Positions 15,864 to 25,058 of a stretch of 64,000 nt of DNA are shown here, piece by piece. Positions within the stretch are counted from its first letter, which is position 1; every line of letters starts with the position of its first letter. The position numbers were made by a program, and so were the translations under genes. The notes beneath the pieces were generated by a model that was not told the origin of the DNA, searched no databases, and worked only from the letters and a program-made list of their open reading frames with translations. This DNA is from Chryseobacterium lathyri (GTDB lineage Bacteria; Bacteroidota; Bacteroidia; Flavobacteriales; Weeksellaceae), in assembly GCF_030812195.1 (NCBI RefSeq), contig NZ_JAUSSF010000001.1, positions 124,001 through 188,000 on the forward strand, in the 5' to 3' direction.

Positions 15864-17546
15864 GTGATAACCATAGCTCAACGACTTCAATTTGAGGATG
15901 TCTTTCCAGATGAAAAAAAAGAAGATGTAGTTTATTACATTAAAAAAGTTTCAAAAGAAACATTGTTAAGAACTATTGGATTTTGTAACACAAATCCAAC
16001 CACTAATTTTGATAATTTTTTTACTAATCCCACTTTGGAGGATAATATTTTTGAAAAAGTTATAAGATATTCTAAAAAGAATAATATTAAGGAAAAACCT
16101 ATTCTTATTTCCAAGTATGCAAGTTTAAAATTGGCTGAGCATATATTAGCACAGAAAGATTTATTAGAGAAGCCAATTTCTATAGATGAAGATGAACTGA
16201 ATCTTTTTAAAGCATTTTTGGTAATAAATACAGAGCTCAATAATAACCAAAAATTTGACAATTTAAATTCTGACAATTTTGAAAAACTTGTTGATTTGAC
16301 TTTAACATTCAAATTTCCTGAATCCGATTTGGCGTTATTTAGCAATGATGATTTAGAGTTTTTAAAATTGATTTATACAACGATTTATAAGGTAGATGAA
16401 CTTCTTAAATTTCTTAATAGTAATGATGATTTTGTTGAGCTTAAGGTAGAATTCTTAAAAAGTTTCAACACTGATAGCGAAGAAGAATTCATTAAGCATA
16501 TGAAATTCTTATTTGGTAAACTGTTAGAATCAAAAATCACTAAGAATTACACCTTTGAAGTGGACGATGACAGTGCTTTGAATTTCCTAAAGTCTATGAG
16601 CTCTGAAAATATTAAAATTGATGAGGACTTCACAGTTCTTAAAAATAACCCGATATATTTCTTAGAAGATAATCTATTTTCAATAGTAAACTATTTCTTC
16701 GCTGTAGATAAATTTTATAGAAGCACGAAATTTAAACTGAAAGAGATTTATGAAAGTAAAGAGTCACTAAAAAAGAAGTACGGAAATTTTTTCGGTTTTT
16801 TTAATAAGAATTTTTCAGAAGATTTTCTAATGAAGAATTTGTTAGACGATATTTTTCACAAAAAGTATTTTGTTAAAAAACCAGATACTGAAAAAGAGTT
16901 AGACGGAGAACCTGATTATTATATACGTTATGACAAAAATATATTTCTTTTTGAGAACAAAGATGTTTTAGTCTCTAAATCACTAAAATCCTCTGGAAAC
17001 ATCGATGATATTAACAGGTTGCTCGAATCTAAATTTGTTAAGGACGGCAAAAAAAGTGTTGGAATAGGACAGATTATTAACTCTATTCAGGAAATACAGG
17101 ATAAAAAATTCCGATATGATGAAGGTGTCAATTCGGATAAAAAATTTACTATTTATCCTATACTTTTAATTCAAGATAGAATATTCCAAAGTCCAGGAGT
17201 CAATTATAGACTAAATAATTGGTATAAGGCAATGGTTAAGGAAAAGCTTGAAAATAGTTACGATAAAAATTATATCAAAGGATTAACTGTCATTGATATT
17301 GATACTTTGATTTTTTGGGCACCTTATTTAAAACAAAAGGATAGACATTTTAAAGAAATTTTGATTGACCATCTTAAGAGAATGGAGACTCATAAAAAAA
17401 TTAATGCATCTACGGAAAAAGAAGAACTTCTCCGTAAAAGTAAAAATTTAATGGAACAACTCGGTTCAATTTCTTCTAGAAAAATACCTTTTAGAATTCC
17501 AACGGAAGATTTTGTGCAAATGTTTAAAGAAGTAATAATTGACTAG
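15864..17546 (+). CDS. predicted PD-(D/E)xK-type nuclease, first gene of a defence operon
   Basis: This is a 560-aa protein, mainly helical for the first 330 residues. Near residues 348-366 it reads DGEPDYYIRYDKNIFLFENK: P350-D351 followed by E364-x-K366, the spacing and strand pattern of a PD-(D/E)xK nuclease core. No helicase or ATPase motif is present. The start must be a GTG at 15864: the frame is closed by TAA upstream and has no ATG near. Three further same-strand genes follow with gaps of 31-59 bases. I do not recognise the full-length family. A DNA-cleaving or DNA-binding core of the system is the best inference. Confidence 0.6.
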   Translation: MITIAQRLQFEDVFPDEKKEDVVYYIKKVSKETLLRTIGFCNTNPTTNFDNFFTNPTLEDNIFEKVIRYSKKNNIKEKPILISKYASLKLAEHILAQKDLLEKPISIDEDELNLFKAFLVINTELNNNQKFDNLNSDNFEKLVDLTLTFKFPESDLALFSNDDLEFLKLIYTTIYKVDELLKFLNSNDDFVELKVEFLKSFNTDSEEEFIKHMKFLFGKLLESKITKNYTFEVDDDSALNFLKSMSSENIKIDEDFTVLKNNPIYFLEDNLFSIVNYFFAVDKFYRSTKFKLKEIYESKESLKKKYGNFFGFFNKNFSEDFLMKNLLDDIFHKKYFVKKPDTEKELDGEPDYYIRYDKNIFLFENKDVLVSKSLKSSGNIDDINRLLESKFVKDGKKSVGIGQIINSIQEIQDKKFRYDEGVNSDKKFTIYPILLIQDRIFQSPGVNYRLNNWYKAMVKEKLENSYDKNYIKGLTVIDIDTLIFWAPYLKQKDRHFKEILIDHLKRMETHKKINASTEKEELLRKSKNLMEQLGSISSRKIPFRIPTEDFVQMFKEVIID

Positions 17547-17577
17547 ATTTACTAGTTTACTGAATATTTTTAAATTT

Positions 17578-18129
17578 ATGAAAGAATCTGAATTTCTTCT
17601 TCAAATTCATAAAAGGATTTCTATTATTTCAGTAGGAGCTTCAGCGCTTAGAAATCAGGGTGCATCTGGTATTATAAAAATTGCAAGAGATTATTTTTAC
17701 CAAATAAATATTAATGAGTTTGTAAATGCATTGGAAACCGAAAGCTCTTATAATCTCTTTCTGAATGAACATACAGAAAGTTTGATTTCTAGTTTTCCAG
17801 AAAATGGTAAATCGTGGGGAGCTGCAAGGAAGGGATTGAATTTGTTTTTCCGGGAGATTGCTTATAATAAGTTCTTCTCAGACTTTTATGACTTTCCCAG
17901 AGACCTTGCAGAATTTAATAAGAAATTCAACTTTTTAGAAGTACCTCTGGACAGAGATGTCGCTTTAGGTATCTTTAATGAGACTGATATGATTTTACCT
18001 AAGTGGAAGTCTATTAAAACTTTGACTCAAGAGAGTAGTGATCTCTATCAAGTTGCAGCAAATAAAATTGCTCAAAATGAAAAAATAGCAAGAGTTAATC
18101 TTGACTTAAAATATTGGAGAAAAAATTAA
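17578..18129 (+). CDS. small conserved-looking defence-operon protein
   Basis: This is a 183-aa protein from the ATG at 17578. A TTG start at 17539 would overlap the previous gene by 8 bases but adds an unlikely leader. Notable segments are SALRNQGASGIIKIARDYF near the start, SWGAARKGLNLFFREIAYNK in the middle and FLEVPLDRDVA in the last third. These blocks look conserved but I cannot name a family. There is no signal peptide or membrane segment. It sits between the predicted nuclease and the HNH gene and is probably a structural or regulatory subunit. Confidence 0.6.
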   Translation: MKESEFLLQIHKRISIISVGASALRNQGASGIIKIARDYFYQININEFVNALETESSYNLFLNEHTESLISSFPENGKSWGAARKGLNLFFREIAYNKFFSDFYDFPRDLAEFNKKFNFLEVPLDRDVALGIFNETDMILPKWKSIKTLTQESSDLYQVAANKIAQNEKIARVNLDLKYWRKN

Positions 18130-18181
18130 ATCTATTGTCGAAATCTAAAAACTATGAAAATTATAGCTAAATATTTCTAAA

Positions 18182-19045
18182 ATGAATTCTACAATTTCCT
18201 TAAAACTATTCTCCTTTGGTATTCAAAAACTTCATGATCCTAACTGGACTGGTTTAGAGTTATTTGATAAACTAAAACAACATGTTAGGCAAAGAGTTGA
18301 ACCGAAGAATATGTTATTTGAAACCTTACAGAACGGATTGTTATTGCATTTAGGCATGTGGATTTATGAGGAATATCTAATACATTATGAAGAAGAATTT
18401 ATTGAATTCGAGGGCGAGTACATTTTATGGTACTTGGAAGATTACATAGATCTTTTAATCGATTCGGGAGTTGATCAAAACGAACCCTTAATATCAAGAA
18501 CCATTGAACAGATTAATAGCTTTAATATATTATATAATGATGATGAAAATGTGTACTATGGAGAATTACAGGAAAGAGATTTAGAACTTAAACAATTAAT
18601 AGTAAGTCTTTCTGAGGAATATGAAGATAGTATTCAAGCTAAAAAACTAATATATGCTCAAGACTTTGCTGAACGCATATTTCATGATAGAGTACTTTGT
18701 GAATTTATTTCAAAGCTTTTATTAGTTATAGGTTTTGATGGTACAGAAGAAGAGAGTGAAGAGCCAAAACAATGGATTAAGAGAAAGTATCTTCAAAGTT
18801 GGGCGAAAAAAGCAATTATTGCAAGAGATCGAGGACAATGTTCTAAGTGTGGTCGAAATTTAGTAATGGAACTTGTTGCTAGTTACCATTTTGATCATAT
18901 TCTTCCATTATTCCAGGGAGGTACAAACGATCTGTCCAATTTTCAATTATTGTGTGAGGGGTGTAATTTAGAAAAGTCAAAAAATATTATTCCAGTTAAT
19001 ACATCAATCCCTAAGTATCTTCAAATTAAAAAGTCTAAAAATTAA
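18182..19045 (+). CDS. HNH endonuclease
   Basis: This is a 287-aa protein. About 200 N-terminal helical, acidic residues precede a C-terminal HNH domain: zinc pair C220-x2-C223 (CSKCGRN), H236-F-D-H239-I-LPL, N253 in LSNFQLLCEGCN, and zinc pair C258-x2-C261, followed by EKSKN. All residues of the beta-beta-alpha-metal site are present, so it should be an active nuclease. The N-terminal part is unrecognised and may bind a partner. It is the third gene of the plus-strand operon, 52 bases after the 183-aa gene. Confidence 0.82.
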   Translation: MNSTISLKLFSFGIQKLHDPNWTGLELFDKLKQHVRQRVEPKNMLFETLQNGLLLHLGMWIYEEYLIHYEEEFIEFEGEYILWYLEDYIDLLIDSGVDQNEPLISRTIEQINSFNILYNDDENVYYGELQERDLELKQLIVSLSEEYEDSIQAKKLIYAQDFAERIFHDRVLCEFISKLLLVIGFDGTEEESEEPKQWIKRKYLQSWAKKAIIARDRGQCSKCGRNLVMELVASYHFDHILPLFQGGTNDLSNFQLLCEGCNLEKSKNIIPVNTSIPKYLQIKKSKN

Positions 19046-19104
19046 AAATAGTTACAGATTAGAAGATGTAAATCATAAGTAGCGATTATTATAAAATTAT
19101 AAAA

Positions 19105-19890
19105 ATGGTTGGAAATATAAAACATATTATTTTGATTGATAGTATAGATGAATCTGAAAATGTAAATTTTAATGCAGAATCATTTTACAGAGACAAAATT
19201 AGATATCCTGCAATAGCTAAAGAATCGACAATCACGCACGAATATAAAAAAGCGCCGAACTCAGCGATCTTTTTTGAAATTCTTAAAAAGTTAACTGAAA
19301 ATTATCGAGATTTTGATGATGGATTATTGATTCATTTTGATATTCACGGAGACAAAAATAAGAAGGGTCTAATCCTAGAAAGTAATGAATTAATACCATG
19401 GGTAGATTTAATAAACCTGTTGAGAGATCTCAATGTTCTGCTTAAAAATAAATTATATCTTACTATGACTACCTGTTTTGGAAGATATCTTTATTTAGGT
19501 GTAGATTTTAAATTAAAATCCCCATACTCTTGCTATATATCTTCATCACTAAGTGTGGGGGAGATTGATGCTTATGAAAATTATGGAATTTTATTTAATA
19601 AGCTTTTTGATACAGGTAATCTTATAGATGCTTATAATGAAATGGATGATACTGATAATAAGATTTTTTATTATAAAGACTCAGAAACGACTTTTGAAAA
19701 TGCTTTTAACTCATTGTATAAAAAGTTAACGAATGATGACTCTCCTTTGAAAAAAGAAGCTTTAGATAATACTATTAAATATACGTTTGAAAAAACGGGA
19801 AATCGATTAAGTTATGAAGAAGCAAAAGCAATCCAGATTAAATCTTTAACTGATCTTCAGAGAATTGTTAAGGAGAATTACAAATTTTAA
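19105..19890 (+). CDS. caspase-like cysteine protease
   Basis: This is a 261-aa soluble protein. A hydrophobic strand and LLIHFDIHGDKNKKGLILE supply H81. A second strand, KLYLTMTTCFGRY, supplies C124, the His-Cys dyad order and spacing of bacterial caspase-like (clan CD) peptidases. The predicted fold is alternating alpha/beta, as expected. In known anti-phage operons such proteases cut a partner protein or trigger cell death. Here the candidate substrates are the three upstream proteins. It is the last gene of the operon; a 128-base convergent gap follows. The family assignment rests on the two motifs and length; a CHAT peptidase is an alternative name for the same fold. Confidence 0.62.
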   Translation: MVGNIKHIILIDSIDESENVNFNAESFYRDKIRYPAIAKESTITHEYKKAPNSAIFFEILKKLTENYRDFDDGLLIHFDIHGDKNKKGLILESNELIPWVDLINLLRDLNVLLKNKLYLTMTTCFGRYLYLGVDFKLKSPYSCYISSSLSVGEIDAYENYGILFNKLFDTGNLIDAYNEMDDTDNKIFYYKDSETTFENAFNSLYKKLTNDDSPLKKEALDNTIKYTFEKTGNRLSYEEAKAIQIKSLTDLQRIVKENYKF

Positions 19891-20018
19891 TATCAATTAA
19901 TTTGCTTTAGTTTATTGAAACTAATATAGGACTACTATTTTCTATGGCAAAAATTATGCATTATCTATTATAATTTTTTATGGAATAGAATCATCATTTA
20001 TTGAAGCAAAATTTAATA

Positions 20019-21155
20019 TTACATTTCTAATCTAAACTGTTCAATTTTTTGTTTAATTATTTCGTCAGGTTTATTACTATTAGCTTTAGCAAGAATCATA
20101 TTTTCAATATCAATATCACTAAGAATTATAATCATCTTTTTTTCGGTAACCCATATTTCTCTTCTAGTATAATATGATGAGGTATTCTCCAAGCCATTCC
20201 TAGAAATAATAATTGCAAACAGACCAGTACCATGAGATTTGAGATAATTTGAAATTTGCAGAATCTCTTGTTTTTTTATTCCTTTTTCATAATTTTTAGC
20301 ATCTACAACAATAAAATCTGCCTGATACCTATCCCGAATATATTTCCAAAATCCACTTTCCTCATAATTTCTTAATATAAAATCTCTTCGGTTAATTTTC
20401 ATTTTATCTGGTCTTTCATAAATAGGATCAGATAATGAGTCACCAAATAAAAAGGACAAGATGGTACCCAAATGTTTTTGATACTTACTCCAATCTTTCT
20501 TTCCAGGAAGAATAGATTTCAAGGATATGATTAATTCTTGTGGCTCGTCAATATTGTTATGAAAACCGAATATTTTTTTAAGAAGCTTAAAGGATGAGTT
20601 TTCAATCTGTTTTGAAAAATTCTGAATTATAAAGTCAATATCCCAAACTTCTATATCTTGATCTTTCAGTAGCTTATTACTATTTTCCGAAAGTTTTCCT
20701 GGAAATACAAAAACTCCTTTATAATCTTTAGAAATCTCCACGTAGGTTTTAATTTGATTAATAATATCTTGTAAGCGGTTATTAGTGTATGTAGGAAATG
20801 ACTTTACTTCTAAGAGTAATTTTGTACCATCAACTTTTTCCACCAATAAATCTGCCTTAAACAACGAATTACCATCTAATACCGACTCACTACTAACAGA
20901 ATTATAATCATCACTGTTCTCAATAAGCTCTTTTAAAAAGTTGACGAATTCAAATTCATTGAAAGGTTTTCTATTTGATTTGTAATCGTTACATTTATAG
21001 CATGTTAATACAATATGATTATCAGATGTGTCGCTGAAACTTCTTGGGAAGATATGGTCGAAAATTAAATCCTTTATAGGATAATCCTTATTACAATAAA
21101 TACACTTGCCATCCTGCTCCTTATATAGGTCAATTTTTAAACCTTCATCTATCAT
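20019..21155 (-). CDS. HNH nuclease fused to restriction-endonuclease-like domains
   Basis: This is a 378-aa protein with several nuclease-type parts. Residues 1-65 form an HNH unit: C18-x2-C21, IFDHIFPRS with D33-H34, N46, and C52-x2-C55 (CYKCND). Residues 98-120 read FKADLLVEKVDGTKLLLEVK, a PD-(D/E)xK-like strand pair with D102 and E116-x-K118. Residues 255-290 read RRDFILRN, then FW, then ADFIVVDAKNYEKG with D285-x-K287, a second restriction-like core. All three show key residues; whether all are active is unknown. It follows the GHKL ATPase gene after 62 bases on the same strand, so the two probably form one system. Confidence 0.7.
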   Translation of the reverse strand: MIDEGLKIDLYKEQDGKCIYCNKDYPIKDLIFDHIFPRSFSDTSDNHIVLTCYKCNDYKSNRKPFNEFEFVNFLKELIENSDDYNSVSSESVLDGNSLFKADLLVEKVDGTKLLLEVKSFPTYTNNRLQDIINQIKTYVEISKDYKGVFVFPGKLSENSNKLLKDQDIEVWDIDFIIQNFSKQIENSSFKLLKKIFGFHNNIDEPQELIISLKSILPGKKDWSKYQKHLGTILSFLFGDSLSDPIYERPDKMKINRRDFILRNYEESGFWKYIRDRYQADFIVVDAKNYEKGIKKQEILQISNYLKSHGTGLFAIIISRNGLENTSSYYTRREIWVTEKKMIIILSDIDIENMILAKANSNKPDEIIKQKIEQFRLEM

Positions 21156-21217
21156 CTTAATGTAAATTTAAAATCAAATAATAATTCTTTACAAGTTCTC
21201 AATTATAATCGCTTGAA

Positions 21218-23191
21218 CTACGGTAATAATGTTTGGTTGAAATTTTTCGGTAGGTACTCACTATATTTAGATCTAAGATATTCAAGATTTTTATCGTTAT
21301 CCATAAGATTAATATTTAATTTTTCTTTTATAAATTCCAAACGTTGTTTAGCCTCACTAATAATATCTCCCCAGGATAGTATAAAGACATCAAAATTTTC
21401 ACCTTCATGTATATGCCCGTATTTTCTATTCTTTTGGGATAAGAGTGGCTTCATTTCCTTTTTAACATCTTTGGTAATCAACAAAAACTTCCATTTAGTT
21501 TTTTCTTTTGGAAATCTATTATCATTTGAAACTGCGGTTGCGTATGCTTCGATCTGTGACTTCTCAGTAAATCCTGCATTAAGACTCGGCCTCTTAAGTT
21601 CAATAACTAAATTTTCTTTACCAACACTTCCTAAACTAAATTGTTGCCATAGACATACATCAGGAATAGTCTCAAGATCAGAATTATCTTCCGAATTGAT
21701 GACGTCTTCAAAATCATCTCTATTTAAGTTATCTTTCAAATAAGATTTGAGTACATTTTTTAAAGTTAGATCATCTACACCATATGTATACTCATCACCA
21801 AAAATCCAGGTTTCATTGATAATAATCTTATGTAAATGTTTTCTTTCAAGAACATTTTTATTAAAGTCCTTATTATAAATTAGTTCTTCTAATGCATTTA
21901 TAAATTTCAATCTGTTTTTGATTTCCGTCATTGTATCAATGACTGTCGATAAAGATGACTCTTCTAAAATTTCTACTAGTTCCTCTCTTTTATCTTTTGG
22001 TAATTCAATCACTTCAGTTAAGATCCTTTGCAATGAATGAGAATCATTTTCGAGTGCTTCTTTTATCAGTGATAAAGTCAATTTTTTACTCTTGTTATCC
22101 TGAGCTTCAAAATCCGGTAGAAATTCATTTACCTGCAAGGCCACAATATCAAAAACCTGCCTTTTACTTTCTTCAACAATATTTTCAGCATTTCCCGTGT
22201 AAGGATAAATTCCCTTTGTTTTAAGTTCCTCAATAAATTCAGAAGAGTAGAAGTGCAACCTCTTTTTCGTATAGGATCTTGCAAACTTTTTAGATTCATT
22301 GATCGCTTCAAGCATCACATCATCAAACTCCTGTATATCAATTTTATTTTCTCGTTGTAACGTTTCAATGTAAATTGAGTGTAAAAAGATAGAAATAGGA
22401 ATAGTTGATCTAATACCCAAGTTAGTTTCCCTGAATGGAATACCTTGCATACTACACAAATATGTTTTTTTCTTGATATCAAAATTCCATTCAATAATTT
22501 TAATTTTAAAACGGTGCGAAAGTTTTTCCCTGTGAACCAAAACTTCAGTTTCATCGGTACATCTTATTAATGATTCAAATTCCAGCATTTTACCATTTAT
22601 AAAGATTGAGAAATTAGGATAATTAATCCAGTAAGATGCAAACTTTTGTGCTAATTCCTTTCTGTTTTTTTCTTCAAAAATTTGATGAATATTTTCAACA
22701 TTGGTATTTTGAATCAATACACTCACTCCAGATTGTACTTTAGAATCGGCAATAACATTTAAATCACTAAATTCAGAATGTGAGATTTTGTTTCGATCTA
22801 AAGTAATTGTAAAATGTTTATGGCTATGTGAGTTTTTATAAGTACTGTTATAGATTACTAAGTCACCTAGTGCTAAAGATTTGTATCTACCTCTGCCTTC
22901 TTTCCCATGATAAGCTCTGCCACTAGGACTGGTGCTAGAAATTTTTTTTTCGGAGCCACCTAACTTTCCAAAAACCTGCTGTCCTTTTTCGTATTGCAAA
23001 CCATGACCATTATCAATTATTTCAATCGACTCATAGCCTCCTAAATGATTAGGAGTAATTTCTATATTAATAATGGTTGCGTCAGCATCCAATGCATTCC
23101 AAATTAGTTCTGAAATGGCGGTTAATCCGGTGGCACGTGTCAAAGAATCAATATGATCCTTCTCAACTCCTAAGTCTACAATTTTTGACAT
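21218..23191 (-). CDS. GHKL (MORC-like) ATPase with C-terminal PD-(D/E)xK domain
   Basis: This is a 657-aa protein. The N-terminal ATPase shows ELIWNALDADA (E28, N32), IIDNGHGL (D60, G62, G64) and HGKEGRGRYKSLALG (glycine-rich lid, 95-109): the N, G1 and G2 boxes of Hsp90/MutL-type ATPases. A transducer-like region and a long helical middle follow. Near the end, IPDVCLWQQ then NLVIELKRP give D511 and E531-x-K533, a PD-(D/E)xK nuclease signature. Prokaryotic MORC-like ATPases are known from restriction-modification-like operons. No methylase is nearby, so this is not classical restriction. The gene is divergent from the recombinase gene across 209 bases. Confidence 0.8.
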   Translation of the reverse strand: MSKIVDLGVEKDHIDSLTRATGLTAISELIWNALDADATIINIEITPNHLGGYESIEIIDNGHGLQYEKGQQVFGKLGGSEKKISSTSPSGRAYHGKEGRGRYKSLALGDLVIYNSTYKNSHSHKHFTITLDRNKISHSEFSDLNVIADSKVQSGVSVLIQNTNVENIHQIFEEKNRKELAQKFASYWINYPNFSIFINGKMLEFESLIRCTDETEVLVHREKLSHRFKIKIIEWNFDIKKKTYLCSMQGIPFRETNLGIRSTIPISIFLHSIYIETLQRENKIDIQEFDDVMLEAINESKKFARSYTKKRLHFYSSEFIEELKTKGIYPYTGNAENIVEESKRQVFDIVALQVNEFLPDFEAQDNKSKKLTLSLIKEALENDSHSLQRILTEVIELPKDKREELVEILEESSLSTVIDTMTEIKNRLKFINALEELIYNKDFNKNVLERKHLHKIIINETWIFGDEYTYGVDDLTLKNVLKSYLKDNLNRDDFEDVINSEDNSDLETIPDVCLWQQFSLGSVGKENLVIELKRPSLNAGFTEKSQIEAYATAVSNDNRFPKEKTKWKFLLITKDVKKEMKPLLSQKNRKYGHIHEGENFDVFILSWGDIISEAKQRLEFIKEKLNINLMDNDKNLEYLRSKYSEYLPKNFNQTLLP

Positions 23192-23400
23192 AATTAGAAA
23201 TATTATTGTAAAACTAAATAAGCATTAAAGATAAATTTTCTTCTTAACAGAATAACAAAAAGATTTAATCACAAGAGATTAATCTGAGATAATACCCCAT
23301 TATAATTTACATATTGGTCACATCCCGATAAATTTATAACTTTCTGAAAATAAGTTTTTTTTAATTATTAGCTTTAAGATTATCAAAAATATAAAAATAA

Positions 23401-24894
23401 ATGAAGTCAGCCTATTTATACGTCCGTGTAAGTACAGATGAACAAAAAAGAAAAGGATACTCCTTGCCAGAACAGGAGGATAGATTATTGAAATATTGTA
23501 AATATAACAATATCGAAGTCAAAGGAATCTATCGTGAAGACTATTCTGCCAAAAATTTCAACCGACCTGAGTGGAAAGAATTGTTTTCAGAAATTAAAAA
23601 GAAATCATCAGGAGAAGATAAGAATATATTATTTATCAAATGGGACCGATTTAGTCGTAATGTTGAATATGCTTACGAAATGATTGGAAAGCTGCGAAAA
23701 TATAAAACGACAGCAATGGCTATTGATCAACCAATTGATTTCTCTGTGCCGGAAAGTACCGTTATGCTGGCTGTATATTTAGCGGTTCCGGAAGCGGAAA
23801 ATACTCGGAGGGCTCAAAATACAGCAAATGGTATTCGTCGAGCGAAGCTGATGGGTAGATATCCTAATAAAGCACCTATTGGATTTATTAATTTGACATT
23901 AATGGATGGTAAAAAAACTATTGCTCCTAAAGAGCCTGAAGCTGATATTATCAAGTGGTCTTTTCATCAAGCTGCCCAGAACGATCATAAGATTTCCGAA
24001 ATAATGAAAATGGCTAATGAAAAAGGATTGATATGTTCACGGTCACACTTCTTTAGAATTTTACGGAATCCAATTTATTGTGGGCTTATATCAGTCAAAC
24101 TTAAATCTAATGAAGAACAAATGATAAAAGGTTTGCACGACCCTTTAATATCTGAATCGTTATTTTATCAAGTTCAGTCTGTTATTAATACAAAAAGAAA
24201 AACGACTTCTAAAAAAGATGATTTAAAAGAGCTGTTTTTTCTTAGAGGTTTTTTAACCTGTCCTGTTTGTGATCGAAAACTCAGTGGGAGTATTGCGCAA
24301 GGAAGCTCAAAAAAATACCCATATTATCATTGTCATGATCGCTGTAGAACAAGGATAAATGCAGTTTTGCTGAATGATTGCTATCAAAATAAGCTTCAGC
24401 AATTGATACTATCAAATAACACAATTGAACTATTTAAGGATATTTTGGAAGGTCAGAATATAAAGACACAGAAAGCAAGTTATTTATACGGTCAAAAACT
24501 ATTAGAAAGAAAAATAAAGGAGGAAGAGCTAACTCTTTCTAGAGGTAGAAAATTATTTATAGCAGGAATATTAAAGATTGATGATTATAATGACTTAAAA
24601 AAAGAATGTCTGGTTAATACTAAGAATCTTAGTAAAGAAAGGCGTGATATTACTCTTAAATTAAAAGCTATTGATAGAAAGAATCAAATAGAAAATAAGG
24701 CACTGGTTGAAATCTTTCAAAAATTTTCCGAGTTTGATACTTCAGACAAAAGATATCTTGTGAGTCTTATTCCACCAGTTGATATTGATTATAAAACAGG
24801 AGATCTCTCTTTGGGCTTGAATCAAGCATTTTCAAAAATATTATTAAAAAAAATTAACCGAAAACCTAATAAGAAAAATGAATTTCATCGATAA
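23401..24894 (+). CDS. large serine recombinase
   Basis: This is a 497-aa protein. The resolvase-type catalytic domain starts at once (YLYVRVSTDEQ, with S11 as nucleophile; RFSRN near residue 86). Next come the recombinase domain and a zinc ribbon (CPVCDRKLSG, then YHCHDRCRTR). A coiled coil (about residues 370-430: ERKIKEEELTLSRGR) and a C-terminal tail follow. This is the layout of large serine integrases, which join attP and attB without a tRNA-derived core. The gene lies at the right end of the element, 165 bases from copy C of the repeat. Its last codons overlap the 54-aa gene. It probably moved the defence cargo here. Confidence 0.92.
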   Translation: MKSAYLYVRVSTDEQKRKGYSLPEQEDRLLKYCKYNNIEVKGIYREDYSAKNFNRPEWKELFSEIKKKSSGEDKNILFIKWDRFSRNVEYAYEMIGKLRKYKTTAMAIDQPIDFSVPESTVMLAVYLAVPEAENTRRAQNTANGIRRAKLMGRYPNKAPIGFINLTLMDGKKTIAPKEPEADIIKWSFHQAAQNDHKISEIMKMANEKGLICSRSHFFRILRNPIYCGLISVKLKSNEEQMIKGLHDPLISESLFYQVQSVINTKRKTTSKKDDLKELFFLRGFLTCPVCDRKLSGSIAQGSSKKYPYYHCHDRCRTRINAVLLNDCYQNKLQQLILSNNTIELFKDILEGQNIKTQKASYLYGQKLLERKIKEEELTLSRGRKLFIAGILKIDDYNDLKKECLVNTKNLSKERRDITLKLKAIDRKNQIENKALVEIFQKFSEFDTSDKRYLVSLIPPVDIDYKTGDLSLGLNQAFSKILLKKINRKPNKKNEFHR

Positions 24895-25042
24895 AAATGT
24901 TTCAGTTGAGCAAGCAATCATTCTTCTTGCCAAGAATGGAATTCAGGTAAATGAGAAGGAAGCTAAAATTATATTGGAATTACTATATTTAGTATCAAAA
25001 AATTATGATAAACCGAAAGAGAAAAAAATACTAGAACCTTAA
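24878..25042 (+). CDS. 54-residue protein overlapping the recombinase gene
   Basis: The frame starts at ATG 24878, overlaps the recombinase end by 17 bases and encodes 54 residues (MNFIDKNVSVEQAIILLAKN, then GIQVNEKEAKIILELLYLV, then a Lys-rich tail). Two amphipathic helices are likely. Short proteins of this type commonly follow integrases in Bacteroidota and are often mislabelled as a PTS subunit IIBC, a name with no support here. Translational coupling to the recombinase suggests an accessory factor, possibly one that controls excision. It ends 16 bases before the attachment repeat. Confidence 0.7.
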   Translation: MNFIDKNVSVEQAIILLAKNGIQVNEKEAKIILELLYLVSKNYDKPKEKKILEP

Positions 25043-25058
25043 TGGGATTTCAAACTAT

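Noticed and set aside
13594..25042. Known restriction-modification or CRISPR-Cas system
   Set aside because: No DNA methylase motif, no Cas protein and no CRISPR-type repeat-spacer pattern was found; nucleases alone do not make a restriction system.
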